A stretch of 64,000 nt of DNA from Paraburkholderia caffeinilytica (GCF_003368325.1 NZ_CP031467.1:2480001-2544000), one strand, 5' to 3'; shown: positions 38,932 through 49,457, numbered from the stretch's first letter. Notes: generated by a model not told the origin, from the letters alone. Numbers and translations: made by a program.

Positions 38932-39666
38932 ATGGAAACTCGCTGGTCCGCACTGACGCCTGACGCACGCAACGTCACGCCGCTCTATCTGCAGCTCGCG
39001 CGCAATCTGGCGACGGCGATCCACTGCGGCGTGTGGTCGGCGGGTGAAGCGCTGCCTTCGGAGCGCACGCTTTCCGATGCGATCGGCGTGTCGCGCATCA
39101 CCGCGCGCAAGGCGATCGAGCTGCTGGTCGAGCAAGGCTTGATCCGGCGGGCGCGGGGTGCGGGCAGCTTCATTACGCCGCGTGTCGAAGATCCGCTGTC
39201 GCGGCTCACCGGCTTCACGAAGAAGATGCAGCAACGCGGTTTCCGGCCGGACTCGGTGTGGCTCGAGCGCGATATCCGCGCCGCCAACCGTGACGAGCTG
39301 GTGCACCTCGGCCTGTCGCCCGGTGCGGCGGTGGCGAGCCTGCGGCGCCTGCGGCGCGCGGACGGCATCGTGATGGCGGTCGAGCATTCGGCGCTGCCGG
39401 TCGCCATCGTGCCCGACCCGCAGGCCATTGGCGTGTCGCTTTACAGCTATCTCGAACAACGCGGCGCCGCCGTCGTGCGCGCCTTGCAGCACTTTCGCGC
39501 GGTCAATGCGTCGAGCGAGATCGCCTCGTTGATGGATATCGAACCGCGCTCGGCGCTGCTGGTCATTACCCGTATCGGGTATAGCGCGGACCAGCGTGCG
39601 ATCGAACTGACCGACACCTACTGCCGCGACGACTACTACGATTTTGTCGCTGAATTGCGCACCTGA
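38932..39666 (+). CDS. nagR: GntR/HutC-family regulator of GlcNAc use
   Basis: A 244-residue transcription factor. The N-terminal winged helix (about 15-80) shows SGEALPSERTLSDAIGVSRITARKA-like sequence (here AGEALPSERTLSDAIGVSR), and the C-terminal UTRA ligand domain (about 95-240) includes VASLRRLRRADGIVMAVEHS. UTRA regulators of nag genes bind GlcNAc-6-P or GlcN-6-P. Its position before nagA-nagB2-nagF-nagE and the palindrome over its own promoter support control of this island. The symbol follows context rather than a unique sequence mark. Confidence 0.87.
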   Translation: METRWSALTPDARNVTPLYLQLARNLATAIHCGVWSAGEALPSERTLSDAIGVSRITARKAIELLVEQGLIRRARGAGSFITPRVEDPLSRLTGFTKKMQQRGFRPDSVWLERDIRAANRDELVHLGLSPGAAVASLRRLRRADGIVMAVEHSALPVAIVPDPQAIGVSLYSYLEQRGAAVVRALQHFRAVNASSEIASLMDIEPRSALLVITRIGYSADQRAIELTDTYCRDDYYDFVAELRT

Positions 39667-39777
39667 ATTTCGCAACTGACTGGCGGACCCGAGCGAGGCT
39701 ACGCGGGCCGCCGTCACGTGCGGCACCGTCGAGCGCAATTCAGTCACACCCCGTATTACGCCTCACCAGAGAGAATC

Positions 39778-40881
39778 ATGCTGACCGGAAACATACTCAC
39801 CACCGATGGGTGGATTCACGGCACGCTCGAATACGAAAACGGCCGCATTACGGCGCTGACCGGCGAACGTGTCGATCCGTCGAAGAACGACGCGCCGTAC
39901 ATCCTGCCCGGCTTCATCGATCTGCACGTACACGGCGGCGGCGGTTCCGACGTGATGGAAGGCGGCGACGCGATCGAAACCATCGCCCGCACCCATGCGC
40001 GTTACGGTACGACCAGTCTGCTCGCCACCACGATGACCGCGCCGCGCGACGAGCTGATGAATGTCGTCGCGGGTCTGGGCAACAACGCGCGTATTCGCAC
40101 GCCGGGCGGTGCGCGCGTGCTCGGCGTCCATCTGGAAGGTCCGTACATCAATCCGGGCAAGCTCGGCGCGCAACCGGACGCCGCCGTGTCGGCCGTGATG
40201 GACGAAGTGCTGAAGTATCTGTCGATCGCGCCGATTCGCGTGGTCACGCTGGCGCCGGAAATCGCCGGCCACATGGAGATCATCTCGGAGATGGCGGCGC
40301 GCGGCGTGCGCGTGCAGCTCGGCCATTCGCTCGGCACCTACGACGACGCCGTCGCCGCACTCAAGCACGGTGCGTGCGGCTTCACGCATCTGTTCAACGC
40401 GATGTCGCCGATGCATCACCGCAATCCCGGCCTAGTCGGCGCCGCGCTCGCGCACGCCGAATTCGCCGAAATCATTCCCGATTTGCTGCACGTCCATCCG
40501 GGTGCGATCCGTGCCGCGTTGCGCGCGATTCCGCGTCTGTACGTCGTGACGGACAGCACCTCGGCCACCGGCATGCCGGACGGCGAATATCGCCTCGGCA
40601 GCCAGCATGTGACGAAGTGCCTCGGCGGCGTGCGCCTCGCCGACGGCACGCTCGCCGGCAGCACCCTGACGATGGATCAGGCGCTGCGCAATCTCGTATC
40701 GATCGGCTTGCCGATCGCCGATGTTTCAAACCGTTTGTCGCGCTACGCCGCCGACTACCTCGGCATCGAAGACCGCGGCCGTATTGCCCGCGGCGCGTGG
40801 GCCGATGTGGTCGTGTTCGATCGTGAACTGGCGTTGACCGCGACATACGTCGAAGGGGAATCAATTGTCGAATATGCTTAA
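39778..40881 (+). CDS. nagA: N-acetylglucosamine-6-phosphate deacetylase
   Basis: A 367-residue metal-dependent deacetylase of the amidohydrolase fold, converting GlcNAc-6-P to GlcN-6-P and acetate. The metal site begins PGFIDLHVHGGGG; further ligands and substrate contacts are in HLEGPYINPGKLGA, QLGHSLGTYDDA, FTHLFNAMSPMHHRNPG and VTDSTSATGMPDGEY. ATG 39778 starts MLTGNILTTDG. The last 17 bases overlap the start of nagB2. Confidence 0.95.
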   Translation: MLTGNILTTDGWIHGTLEYENGRITALTGERVDPSKNDAPYILPGFIDLHVHGGGGSDVMEGGDAIETIARTHARYGTTSLLATTMTAPRDELMNVVAGLGNNARIRTPGGARVLGVHLEGPYINPGKLGAQPDAAVSAVMDEVLKYLSIAPIRVVTLAPEIAGHMEIISEMAARGVRVQLGHSLGTYDDAVAALKHGACGFTHLFNAMSPMHHRNPGLVGAALAHAEFAEIIPDLLHVHPGAIRAALRAIPRLYVVTDSTSATGMPDGEYRLGSQHVTKCLGGVRLADGTLAGSTLTMDQALRNLVSIGLPIADVSNRLSRYAADYLGIEDRGRIARGAWADVVVFDRELALTATYVEGESIVEYA

Positions 40882-41881
40882 AGAGGCGCTGGCGTCCGCT
40901 GAAACGGTCGCCGCGCAACTCGCGGAACCGTCGCGCGTCGAGAAGTTGGCGGCGAAACTCGCCCAGCAGCCGCGCCATGTCGCGCTGACGGTCGCGCGCG
41001 GCAGCTCCGACCATGCGGCGAGTTACTTCGCAAGCCTGACGATGAGCCGCCTCGGTGTGCCGGTCGCCTCGCTGCCGATGTCGGTCGCGACCTTGCAGCA
41101 AGCGCCGCTGCAGGTGCGCGATCAGCTCGCGCTGGCCTTCTCGCAATCGGGCAAAAGCCCGGATCTGGTCGGCACGATGGAAGCGCTACGCAAGGCCGGC
41201 GCGCTGACGGTGGCCGCCGTGAATGCACCGGGCTCGCCGCTGGCGGACGCGTGCGAATTTCATCTTCCGCTCGTCGCGGGTCCGGAGCTGAGCGTCGCGG
41301 CAACCAAGAGCTACATCGCGATGCTGTCGATCTCCGCGCAACTGGTCGCTCACTGGCAGAAAGACGACGCACTGCTCGGCGCGTTGAACACGCTGCCCGA
41401 CGCGCTGCACGCCGCGGGCACGCTCGACTGGTCGAATGCAGTGGACGAACTGCGCGGCATCGAACGCATGATCGTGATCGGCCGCGGTCTGGGCCTCGCG
41501 ATCGCGCAGGAAGCCGCGTTGAAATTGAAGGAAACCTCCGGCATTCAGGCCGAGGCGTTTTCGAGCGCGGAAGTGCGGCACGGTCCGATGGAACTGATCG
41601 ACCGCGACTATCCGCTGCTGGTCTTCGCACCGCGCGGCCCTGAACAAGCCGGCTTGCTGCAACTCGCGCGGGACATGCAGGCGCGCGGCGCCCGCGTGCT
41701 GCTCGCCGCACCGCACGACGTGCCGGAAGCGACGCTGCCGCTCGCCACCACTGCTCATGCGGCGCTCGATCCGATCGCCGCGATCCTGTCCTTTTACGTG
41801 ATGGCCGCCGGCCTTGCCGCCGCACGCGGGCGCAATCCTGACGCGCCCCGCCATCTCAACAAAGTCACCGAAACTCACTGA
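40865..41881 (+). CDS. SIS-domain glucosamine-6-phosphate deaminase/isomerase (NagB-II, GlmS-like)
   Basis: A 338-residue protein with two SIS sugar-isomerase domains (about 25-160 and 195-330) and no glutaminase domain, unlike GlmS. Motifs include ARGSSDHAASYF, SQSGKSPDLV, KSYIAML and the C-terminal LKLKETSGIQAEAFSSAEVRHGP core (shown in part). In nag clusters this class (NagB-II) converts GlcN-6-P to fructose-6-P and ammonia. I choose TTG 40865 because AAGGGGA (40853-40859) is five bases upstream; ATG 40874 would be 14 bases away. It overlaps nagA by 17 bases, suggesting coupling. Confidence 0.88.
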   Translation: MSNMLKEALASAETVAAQLAEPSRVEKLAAKLAQQPRHVALTVARGSSDHAASYFASLTMSRLGVPVASLPMSVATLQQAPLQVRDQLALAFSQSGKSPDLVGTMEALRKAGALTVAAVNAPGSPLADACEFHLPLVAGPELSVAATKSYIAMLSISAQLVAHWQKDDALLGALNTLPDALHAAGTLDWSNAVDELRGIERMIVIGRGLGLAIAQEAALKLKETSGIQAEAFSSAEVRHGPMELIDRDYPLLVFAPRGPEQAGLLQLARDMQARGARVLLAAPHDVPEATLPLATTAHAALDPIAAILSFYVMAAGLAAARGRNPDAPRHLNKVTETH

Positions 41882-41919
41882 CGAGAAATCAGATGCGACG
41901 TGTCGAGGAGTCCCGCTTG

Positions 41920-44484
41920 ATGAGCCATTCTGAAGGCCATATTGTTTTGCTCGCGCCGATGACCGGTCCGGTCGTGCCGCTGGCGAACGTGCCCGACCCG
42001 GTGTTTTCGGGCGGCATGTTCGGTGACGGCATCGGCATCGATCCGCTCGAGGGGCGACTCGTCGCGCCGTGCGAGGGCACCATCACCCATCTCGCGCGCA
42101 CTGGTCACGCGGTCACGCTCGCGACGGCCGAAGGCGTGGAGATTCTGCTGCACATCGGCATCGATACGGTCGAGCTGAACGGCAAGGGTTTTGCGCCGAT
42201 GGTCGCGCAAGGCGCACACGTGCATACCGGAGACGTGCTGATCGAGTTCGACCAGGACCAGGTCGCGCTGAACGCGCCGAGTCTTGTCTCGGTGATCGCG
42301 ATTGCCAATTCAGATGCGTTCGAGATTGTCGAGCGTGCGCAGGACGGCATGCTGAAGGCCGGCGCAACACCGTTGCTGATACTGCGCGCCCGCAGCGGCG
42401 AGGCGGCGCAGGCAGCGCGCGAGGCGAGTGCCACCAACGTGACCGAAGAAGCTCGTCAGCAAGTCACGCTGGTCCACGCAGGCGGTTTGCATGCGCGACC
42501 GGCGGCGCGCGCCCGTGAAGCGGCGCGTGGTTTCGATGCGCGTGTCGAAGTGCGTTACGAAGGGCGCAAGGCGGCGATCGAGAGCGTGGTCGGTTTGCTC
42601 GGTCTCGGTGCGGGTGAAGGTGCGACTGTCGAATTGCTCGGTGTCGGTCCGCAAGCCCAGGCGGCGGTCGAAGCGATTGCTCACGAGTTGACGCGTGAAG
42701 CGCACGGCGAAGTCGAAGAGAAGCCGGCGCGGCAAAGCTCACCGGCGCCACAAGCGGTCGTGCGCGCTGCGGGCGAAGCGCTCGCGCCGAACACGCTCGC
42801 GGGCGTGTGTGCGTCGCCGGGCGTCGCGGTCGGCAAGCTGGTGCGCTGGGACGATGCGGATATCGATCCGCCGGAAAAGGCGAACGGCACGTCGGCGGCA
42901 GAGAGCCGCTTGCTCGACAAGGCGATTGCCACCGTCGACGCCGACCTCGGTACGACCGTGCGCGATGCGTCGCAACGCGGCGCGGTGGGCGAGGCGGGCA
43001 TCTTCGCCGTGCATCGTGTATTGCTCGAAGATCCCACGCTGGTCGACGCGGCGCGCGACCTGATCAGCCTCGGCAAGAGCGCCGGCTTTGCATGGCGTGA
43101 GGCGATCCGCGCCCAGATCGCCATCCTGACGAATATCGAAGACGCCTTGCTCGCGGAACGTGCCGCCGATCTGCGCGACATCGAAAAGCGCGTATTGCGC
43201 GCGCTCGGTTATACGAACGCCGCGGCACGCACGTTGCCGGAAGAGGCCGTGCTCGCGGCTGAAGAGTTCACGCCGTCGGATCTGTCCTCACTGGATCGCT
43301 CACGCGTCACGGCACTCGTGATGGCGCGTGGCGGCGCCACTTCGCATGCGGCGATTCTCGCGCGCCAGGCTGGCATTCCGGCACTGGTGGCCGTGGGCGA
43401 TGCATTGCACGCGATTCCGGAGGGCACGCAAGTGGTCGTGAACGCCACCACCGGCCGCCTCGAATTCGCGCCGACCGAGCTCGACGTCGAACGTGCGCGT
43501 CTTGAGCGCAACCGCCTGGCCGGCGTGCGCGAAGCGAACCGCCGTACGTCGCAACAGGCGGCTGTCACTGCCGATGGCCGCGCGATCGAAGTCGCCGCGA
43601 ACATCGCCACGCTCGACGACGCGAAAACCGCCGTCGACAACGGTGCCGATTCAGTCGGCCTGCTGCGCACCGAGCTGCTGTTCATCCACCGCGCCGCGGC
43701 GCCGACCGTCGACGAACATCGTCAGAGCTACCAGGCGATCGTCGATGCGTTGAGCGGCCGCACCGCGATCATTCGCACGCTGGACGTCGGCGCGGACAAG
43801 GAAGTCGATTACCTGACACTGCCGCCCGAACCGAATCCGGCGCTCGGCCTGCGCGGCATCCGCCTCGCCCAGGTGCGCCCGGATCTGCTCGACGATCAGT
43901 TGCGCGGCCTGCTCGCGGTCCAGCCGCTCGGCGCCGTACGCATCCTGCTGCCGATGGTGACGGATGTCGGTGAGTTGATCCGCATCCGCAAACGCATCGA
44001 CGAATTCGCCCGTGAATCGGGCCGTACCGAACCGATCGAAGTCGGCGTGATGATCGAAGTGCCATCGGCTGCCTTGCTCGCCGATCAACTGTCGCAACAC
44101 GCGGATTTCCTGTCGATCGGCACCAACGATCTGACGCAATACACGCTTGCGATGGACCGTTGCCAGGCTGACCTCGCGGCGCAAGCGGACGGCTTGCATC
44201 CGGCGGTGCTGCGCCTGATCGCAGCGACCGTGCAGGGCGCGAACAAACATGGCAGGTGGGTCGGCGTATGCGGCGCACTGGCAGGCGATCCGCTGGCCAT
44301 GCCGCTGCTCGTCGGCCTTGGCGTGACCGAGCTCTCGGTGGATCCGGTCTCGGTGCCGGGCATCAAGGCGCGTGTGCGCAACCTCGATTATCAGCTGTGC
44401 CGTCAACGCGCCCAGGATGCTCTGGCGCTCGAATCGGCGCAGGCGGTAAGAGCAGTAAGCCGCGAAACCTGGCCTTTGGACTGA
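41920..44484 (+). CDS. Fused PTS EIIA(Glc-type)-HPr-EI protein
   Basis: An 854-residue multiphosphoryl-transfer protein. Domains: EIIA of the glucose family (about 1-150, phosphohistidine H78 in LLHIGIDTVELNGKGF), HPr (about 180-265, active H191 in GGLHARPAARA) and enzyme I (about 285-854, active H476 in GGATSHAAILARQ, PEP site SVGLLRTELLFI, NPALGLRGIR, GVCGALAGD). It gives a complete phosphate path from PEP to the NagE permease without ptsHI. I use ATG 41920, nine bases after GAGGAG; ATG 41893 would add nine residues. Confidence 0.93.
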   Translation: MSHSEGHIVLLAPMTGPVVPLANVPDPVFSGGMFGDGIGIDPLEGRLVAPCEGTITHLARTGHAVTLATAEGVEILLHIGIDTVELNGKGFAPMVAQGAHVHTGDVLIEFDQDQVALNAPSLVSVIAIANSDAFEIVERAQDGMLKAGATPLLILRARSGEAAQAAREASATNVTEEARQQVTLVHAGGLHARPAARAREAARGFDARVEVRYEGRKAAIESVVGLLGLGAGEGATVELLGVGPQAQAAVEAIAHELTREAHGEVEEKPARQSSPAPQAVVRAAGEALAPNTLAGVCASPGVAVGKLVRWDDADIDPPEKANGTSAAESRLLDKAIATVDADLGTTVRDASQRGAVGEAGIFAVHRVLLEDPTLVDAARDLISLGKSAGFAWREAIRAQIAILTNIEDALLAERAADLRDIEKRVLRALGYTNAAARTLPEEAVLAAEEFTPSDLSSLDRSRVTALVMARGGATSHAAILARQAGIPALVAVGDALHAIPEGTQVVVNATTGRLEFAPTELDVERARLERNRLAGVREANRRTSQQAAVTADGRAIEVAANIATLDDAKTAVDNGADSVGLLRTELLFIHRAAAPTVDEHRQSYQAIVDALSGRTAIIRTLDVGADKEVDYLTLPPEPNPALGLRGIRLAQVRPDLLDDQLRGLLAVQPLGAVRILLPMVTDVGELIRIRKRIDEFARESGRTEPIEVGVMIEVPSAALLADQLSQHADFLSIGTNDLTQYTLAMDRCQADLAAQADGLHPAVLRLIAATVQGANKHGRWVGVCGALAGDPLAMPLLVGLGVTELSVDPVSVPGIKARVRNLDYQLCRQRAQDALALESAQAVRAVSRETWPLD

Positions 44485-44580
44485 ACCCCGCACAGTCCGC
44501 AACCAGCTTTCGCTCAGTCATCACGTATAGCTAGAACTCAACGACAACTGTCGACAACGAGACAAGGATTGGAGGTGTCA

Positions 44581-46359
44581 ATGGATGGGAATCCGTTTCT
44601 GAAGATTCAGCGCCTGGGACGCGCGCTGATGCTGCCGATAGCCGTGCTGCCGGTTGCCGGCCTGCTGCTGCGATTGGGCCAACCCGATGTGTTCAACATC
44701 AAGATGATCGCCGACGCCGGCGGCGCGATCTTCGACAACCTGCCGTTGCTGTTTGCGATCGGCGTGGCGGTCGGCTTCGCGAAAGACAACAACGGCGTGG
44801 CAGGTCTCGCGGGTGCGATCGGTTATCTGATCGAGGTCGCGGTGATGAAGGACATCAACGACAAGCTCAACATGGGCGTGTTGTCCGGGATCGTGGCGGG
44901 TATCGTCGCGGGCCTGCTGTACAACAGGTACAAAGACATCAAGCTGCCCGACTACCTCGCATTCTTCGGAGGGAAACGCTTCGTGCCGATTGTCACCGGC
45001 GTGGCCTGTCTGGCGATAGGCATTGTGTTCGGCTACGTCTGGCAGCCGGTGCAAAGCGTCATCGATACAGCGGGCCATTGGCTGACGACCGCGGGTGCGC
45101 TCGGCGCGTTCGTGTTCGGCGTGCTGAACCGTTTGCTGCTCGTCACGGGTCTGCATCACATTCTCAATTCGCTGACGTGGTTCGTGTTCGGCACCTTCAC
45201 GCCGGCGGGCGGCGCTGCGGTGACGGGCGACCTGCATCGTTTCTTCGCCGGCGACCCGACCGCGGGCACGTTCATGACGGGCTTCTTCCCGGTCATGATG
45301 TTCGGCCTGCCGGCCGCGTGTCTCGCGATGTATCACGAGGCGCCGAAAGAGCGCCGCGCGATGGTGTTCGGCCTGCTGGCCTCGATGGCGCTCACCTCGT
45401 TCCTGACGGGTGTGACCGAGCCGATCGAATTCAGCTTCATGTTTCTCGCGCCGGTGCTGTACGCGATCCACGCCGTGCTGACGGGCTTGTCGCTGGCGAT
45501 CTGCTCGGCGCTCGGAATTCATCTCGGCTTCACTTTCTCGGCCGGCTTTATCGACTACGTGCTGAACTACGGCCTGTCGACGAAGGGCTGGTGGGCGATT
45601 CCGATCGGCCTCGTGTACATGGTCGTGTACTACGGTCTGTTCCGCTTCTTCATTCGCAAATTCAACATGGCGACGCCGGGCCGCGAACCGGCCGCCGAAG
45701 AAGAGCAGATCGAGTCGTTCGCAGCCGGCGGTTTTGTGTCGCCGGTGGCGGGTGCCGCCGTGCCGCGCGCACAACGGTATATCGCCGCGCTGGGCGGCGC
45801 GTCGAACCTGTCGGTGGTGGATGCCTGCACGACGCGTCTGCGCCTGTCGGTGGTCGATGCCAATAAGGTCTCGGAAAGCGAACTGAAGACGATCGGCGCG
45901 CGTGGCGTGCTCAAGCGCGGCTCGACCAACGTGCAGGTGATCATCGGACCGGAAGCCGACATCATTGCCGATGAAATCCGCACGGTGATCGCGCAAGGCG
46001 GCGGCGATGCGGTGAAGCCGGTGGCTGCTGCGGCGCCCGCCGTCGCTGCTGCTCCTGTGGCGGCTGCAAGCGGCGCTGAAGGCGGTCCGCTCGATCCGGA
46101 TCCGCTGCGTTGGCTCGCGGTGTTCGGCGGCGCGGGCAACGTCGTCTCGCTGGACGCCGTGGCGGCAACGCGCCTGCGGATCGTGGTTCGCGATCCGTCG
46201 GTGGTCGATCGTCAACGTCTGGCTACGCTCGATACGGCGTGGGTCTCAGCGGATACGTTCCACATCGTAGTGGGCGACGCCGCTCAGCGCTACGCCGCAC
46301 AACTGGCGACGCGTGTGTCACCCGATACGAGTGCCGGTGCGGCGCCGCTGCCCGCGTGA
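44581..46359 (+). CDS. nagE: PTS N-acetylglucosamine permease, EIIC-EIIB with an extra EIIB-like domain
   Basis: A 592-residue sugar permease. The EIIC part (about 1-365) has about ten helices and the conserved GVTEPIEFSFMF loop. The EIIB domain (about 395-475) has the phosphocysteine C416 in DACTTRLR. A second EIIB-like domain follows (about 503-585; LRWLAVFGGAGNVVSLDAV) in which the cysteine position is replaced (DAVAATRLR), so it cannot carry phosphate. Between them is an alanine-rich linker. Context with nagA, nagB2 and the fused EI points to GlcNAc. ATG 44581 follows GGAGG at 44571-44575. Confidence 0.92.
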   Translation: MDGNPFLKIQRLGRALMLPIAVLPVAGLLLRLGQPDVFNIKMIADAGGAIFDNLPLLFAIGVAVGFAKDNNGVAGLAGAIGYLIEVAVMKDINDKLNMGVLSGIVAGIVAGLLYNRYKDIKLPDYLAFFGGKRFVPIVTGVACLAIGIVFGYVWQPVQSVIDTAGHWLTTAGALGAFVFGVLNRLLLVTGLHHILNSLTWFVFGTFTPAGGAAVTGDLHRFFAGDPTAGTFMTGFFPVMMFGLPAACLAMYHEAPKERRAMVFGLLASMALTSFLTGVTEPIEFSFMFLAPVLYAIHAVLTGLSLAICSALGIHLGFTFSAGFIDYVLNYGLSTKGWWAIPIGLVYMVVYYGLFRFFIRKFNMATPGREPAAEEEQIESFAAGGFVSPVAGAAVPRAQRYIAALGGASNLSVVDACTTRLRLSVVDANKVSESELKTIGARGVLKRGSTNVQVIIGPEADIIADEIRTVIAQGGGDAVKPVAAAAPAVAAAPVAAASGAEGGPLDPDPLRWLAVFGGAGNVVSLDAVAATRLRIVVRDPSVVDRQRLATLDTAWVSADTFHIVVGDAAQRYAAQLATRVSPDTSAGAAPLPA

Positions 46360-46464
46360 TCTTATCGAGGCTTTGAGCTGAGTTCGGTCCTCCGCCCAGC
46401 CTGGGCGCTACGATAAGTAAAGGGGAGCTGACAGGCGCTGCATTCTGTTTAACCCCATACAAAT

Positions 46465-46498
46465 AAAAAGCGGCACCTTGATTCAAGGTGCCGCTTTT
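46465..46498 (+). terminator. Terminator after nagE
   Basis: AAAAGCGGCACCTT-GATTC-AAGGTGCCGCTTTT is a 14-bp perfect stem with A and T ends, probably working in both directions between nagE and the convergent cyd operon. Confidence 0.93.
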
Positions 46499-46545
46499 GC
46501 GTTTACCGGCTTGAGCCTAACGGCGCGCGGCCGGCGACGGATGCA

Positions 46546-46662
46546 TCAATGTGCTTTTTGCTTACCTGTTTCTAACGGCCGGCGCGATTCCAGCCACATT
46601 ACGTTGATGATGCCGAACGCCAACGCTACGCCAATGCCGAGAAGCCAACTGAAATACCACAT
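46546..46662 (-). CDS. cydX: Cytochrome bd oxidase small subunit CydX
   Basis: A 38-residue single-helix protein reading MWYFSWLLGIGVALAFGIIN and ending LESRRPLETGKQKAH, typical of CydX/YbgT. The MWYFSW start and the helix match the family. CydX binds the CydA/CydB pair and stabilises the heme b595/d site. It begins 28 bases after the cydB stop, with AACAGGAGTTTGTG giving an AGGAG ribosome site, so it is the last gene of the cyd operon. Confidence 0.93.
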   Translation of the reverse strand: MWYFSWLLGIGVALAFGIINVMWLESRRPLETGKQKAH

Positions 46663-46690
46663 CACAAACTCCTGTTAATCGTATTCCTGA

Positions 46691-47827
46691 TCAATACATT
46701 GAATGGTGATTCTCTTCGAGCGCCGCGGCGGTCACCTTGCCTCGCATCACGCGATACACCCAGCTCGTGTAGATCAGGATGATCGGCAGGAAAACGATCA
46801 CGGCGATCAGCATGATCTGCAGCGTCATGCGGCTCGAGGTCGAATCCCATACGGTCAGGCTGCTGCGGCCGTCGAGCGAGGAGGGCATGATGAACGGGAA
46901 CATCGAGAAGCCTGCCGTCAAAATCACGCCGATGATCATCAGCGAGGTCGACAGGAAGGCGCTCTTTTCAAAACGCGAACGCGCCAGCAACAAGGCAAAT
47001 ATGCCGCCGACGAGGCCGGCCACCGGCGCGATCACCATCCACGGATAGTTTGCGTAGTTGGTGAGCCACAGGCCGGGTGCGCCGATCACGTTTTTCAGCA
47101 GCGGGTTGGCCACCGTGTCGAGCGGCGCGGCGTCGACGATCTGATAGCCGCCGATCATCGTGGCGATCAGCGCGCCGGCAAGCAGAAACAGCACCACGGC
47201 GGCGAGCGAAGCGATCCGCAGCGCCAGCGAAGCACGCTCGGCGACGGCACCGTCCGCCTTCATTTTCACGAAGGCTGCGCCGTGCGCGGCCAGCATCGAC
47301 ACGCTAACGAGCCCGCAGAGCACGGCGAATGGGTTGAGCAACGCGAAGAAACTGCCGTGATACGTGACGCGCAGATCGGTGTCGAATGAGAACGGCACGC
47401 CTTGCAGCAGGTTGCCGAACGCCACGCCGAACACCAGCGACGGGACGAAGCCGCCGACAAACAACGCCCAATCCCATGCGCTGCGCCAGCGCGGGTCTTC
47501 ACGCTTGCTGCGGTAGTCGAAGCCGACCGGCCGGAAGAACAACGAGAACAGCACCAGCAGCATTGCAAAGTAGAAGCCGGAGAACGACGCGGCGTACACC
47601 AGCGGCCACGCGGCGAACATCGCGCCGCCTGCGGTGATGAACCACACCTGATTGCCTTCCCACGTCGCGCCGACCGTGTTCACGACGATGCGTCGCTCGG
47701 CGTCGCTCTTCGCGATGAACGGCAGCAGAATCGCCGCGCCCATGTCGAAGCCGTCGGTGAGCGCGAAGCCGATCAGCAGCACGCCGATCAACACCCACCA
47801 GATCAGTTTGAGGGTTGCGTAATCCAT
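46691..47827 (-). CDS. cydB: Cytochrome bd oxidase subunit II
   Basis: A 378-residue integral membrane subunit with about nine helices, typical CydB length. Features include [20 protein letters not shown] near the N-terminus, [19 protein letters not shown] and a C-terminal [20 protein letters not shown]. With CydA it forms the quinol oxidase used at low oxygen. It begins 35 bases after cydA. Confidence 0.96.
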   Translation of the reverse strand: MDYATLKLIWWVLIGVLLIGFALTDGFDMGAAILLPFIAKSDAERRIVVNTVGATWEGNQVWFITAGGAMFAAWPLVYAASFSGFYFAMLLVLFSLFFRPVGFDYRSKREDPRWRSAWDWALFVGGFVPSLVFGVAFGNLLQGVPFSFDTDLRVTYHGSFFALLNPFAVLCGLVSVSMLAAHGAAFVKMKADGAVAERASLALRIASLAAVVLFLLAGALIATMIGGYQIVDAAPLDTVANPLLKNVIGAPGLWLTNYANYPWMVIAPVAGLVGGIFALLLARSRFEKSAFLSTSLMIIGVILTAGFSMFPFIMPSSLDGRSSLTVWDSTSSRMTLQIMLIAVIVFLPIILIYTSWVYRVMRGKVTAAALEENHHSMY

Positions 47828-47861
47828 GATGATCTTTCCCTTGGAACAGAGTGGCGGCGAA

Positions 47862-49457
47862 TCATGCGGCCGTGTTGGTCGGCAGAGGCTGATTCAGCGG
47901 CTGTTGTTGCTCGTGATGGTAGCGCCCCGTGTGCAGCGACGAAGGCCCGAGTCGCGCGTACTTGAACATCAGCATGATTTCGATGATGAACAGCACCGTG
48001 TAGAACACCACGAAGCCGGCAATGCTCAAGTAGAGATCGCCCGGCGTCAGGCTCGAGGCGGACAGTGCGGTCGGCAGAATGCCGGCAATGGTCCACGGTT
48101 GACGGCCCACTTCAGCGACGATCCAGCCGAATTCGGCAGCGAGCCACGGCAAGGGAATCGCCCACACAGCCCAGCGCAGGAACCAGCGGCGTTTCTCCAG
48201 CAGCAACGAGCGCTGCGCGCAGAACCAGAACGCCAGCACGAAGGTCGCAAGAAACAGGATGCCGAGACCGACCATCAGGCGGAACGAGAAGAACACGGGC
48301 GCCACCGGCGGAATCGTCTTCTTGGCGGCTTGCACGATCTGATCCGGCGTGGCGTCGGTGACGTTCGGCGTGAACTGTTTGAGCATCAGGCCGTAGCCGA
48401 GGTCTTTCTTGTGTGCGTCGAAAGCGGCCTTGGCTTCGTCCGTCGCGTCGCCCTGTTTCAGCTTTTGCAGCGCGGCGTAGGCGAGCATGCCGTTCTTGAT
48501 GCGTACTTCGTTCTGCGCCATCAGGTCTTTCAGACCGACCACCGGTTCGTCGATCGAGCGCGTGGCGATGAGGCCGAGCGCATACGGAATGCGGATCGCG
48601 TAGTCGGTGCGCTCTTCCTTCTGGTTCGGAATGCCGATGATCGTGAAGGGCGCGGGTGCGGGCGCCGTTTCCCATTCGGATTCGATGGCGGCCAGCTTGA
48701 TCTGCTGAACTTCGCCGGTGCGGTAGCCGGATTCGTCGCCGAGCACGATCACGCATAACGTCGAGGCCAGACCAAAACCGGCGGCAATCGCGAACGAGCG
48801 CAAGGCGAATTCGGTGTCGCGGCGCTTCAGCAGATACCACGACGACACGCCGAGCACGAACATCGAAGCGGTCACATAACCGGCCGATACGGTGTGCACG
48901 AACTTCACCTGTGCGACCGGATTGAACAGCACCGAGAAGATGCTGTCGAGTTCCATGCGCATGGTCTGGTAGTTGAAAGTCGCGCCGACCGGATTGTTCA
49001 TCCAGCCGTTGGCCACCAGAATCCACAGCGCCGACAGGTTCGAGCCGAGCGCGACGAGGAACGTGACGGCCACGTGCTGCACTCTCGAGAGCCGCTTCCA
49101 TCCGAAGAAGAACAGGCCGACGAAGGTGGATTCGAGGAAGAACGCCATCAACCCTTCGACGGCCAGCGGCACGCCGAAAATGTCGCCGACATAGTGCGAG
49201 TAGTACGACCAGTTGGTGCCGAACTGGAACTCCAGCGTAAGACCGGTGGTCACGCCCATCGCAAAGTTGATGCCGAAGAGCTTGCCCCAGAATTGGGTCA
49301 TGTCCTTGTAGATCTGCTTGCCGGTCATCACATAGACCGACTCCATGATGACCAGCAACCAGGACAGACCGAGCGTGAGCGGCACGAACAGAAAGTGATA
49401 AAGCGCCGTGATGGCGAACTGGAGGCGCGACAGTTCTACGACTTCGCTAACGGGCAT
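47862..49457 (-). CDS. cydA: Cytochrome bd oxidase subunit I
   Basis: A 531-residue quinol-oxidising heme subunit. The first residues ([31 protein letters not shown], quoted in part) include the heme b595 histidine region; the quinol-binding Q-loop lies around residues 250-330, and [13 protein letters not shown] is conserved near the C-terminus. The ATG at 49457 is preceded by AAGGTGATCAAC; a GTG at 49466 would add three residues. The start overlaps cydP by 11 bases. Confidence 0.96.
   Translation of the reverse strand: MPVSEVVELSRLQFAITALYHFLFVPLTLGLSWLLVIMESVYVMTGKQIYKDMTQFWGKLFGINFAMGVTTGLTLEFQFGTNWSYYSHYVGDIFGVPLAVEGLMAFFLESTFVGLFFFGWKRLSRVQHVAVTFLVALGSNLSALWILVANGWMNNPVGATFNYQTMRMELDSIFSVLFNPVAQVKFVHTVSAGYVTASMFVLGVSSWYLLKRRDTEFALRSFAIAAGFGLASTLCVIVLGDESGYRTGEVQQIKLAAIESEWETAPAPAPFTIIGIPNQKEERTDYAIRIPYALGLIATRSIDEPVVGLKDLMAQNEVRIKNGMLAYAALQKLKQGDATDEAKAAFDAHKKDLGYGLMLKQFTPNVTDATPDQIVQAAKKTIPPVAPVFFSFRLMVGLGILFLATFVLAFWFCAQRSLLLEKRRWFLRWAVWAIPLPWLAAEFGWIVAEVGRQPWTIAGILPTALSASSLTPGDLYLSIAGFVVFYTVLFIIEIMLMFKYARLGPSSLHTGRYHHEQQQPLNQPLPTNTAA

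Noticed and set aside
42739..43181. Minus-strand frames inside the fused PTS gene
   Set aside because: Shadows of the HPr-EI coding sequence, with no ribosome sites or domains.
44578..46215. Long minus-strand open frame opposite nagE (about 545 residues)
   Set aside because: It is antisense to a well-supported permease, rich in Arg/His/Glu low-complexity composition, and typical of spurious frames in GC-rich DNA.
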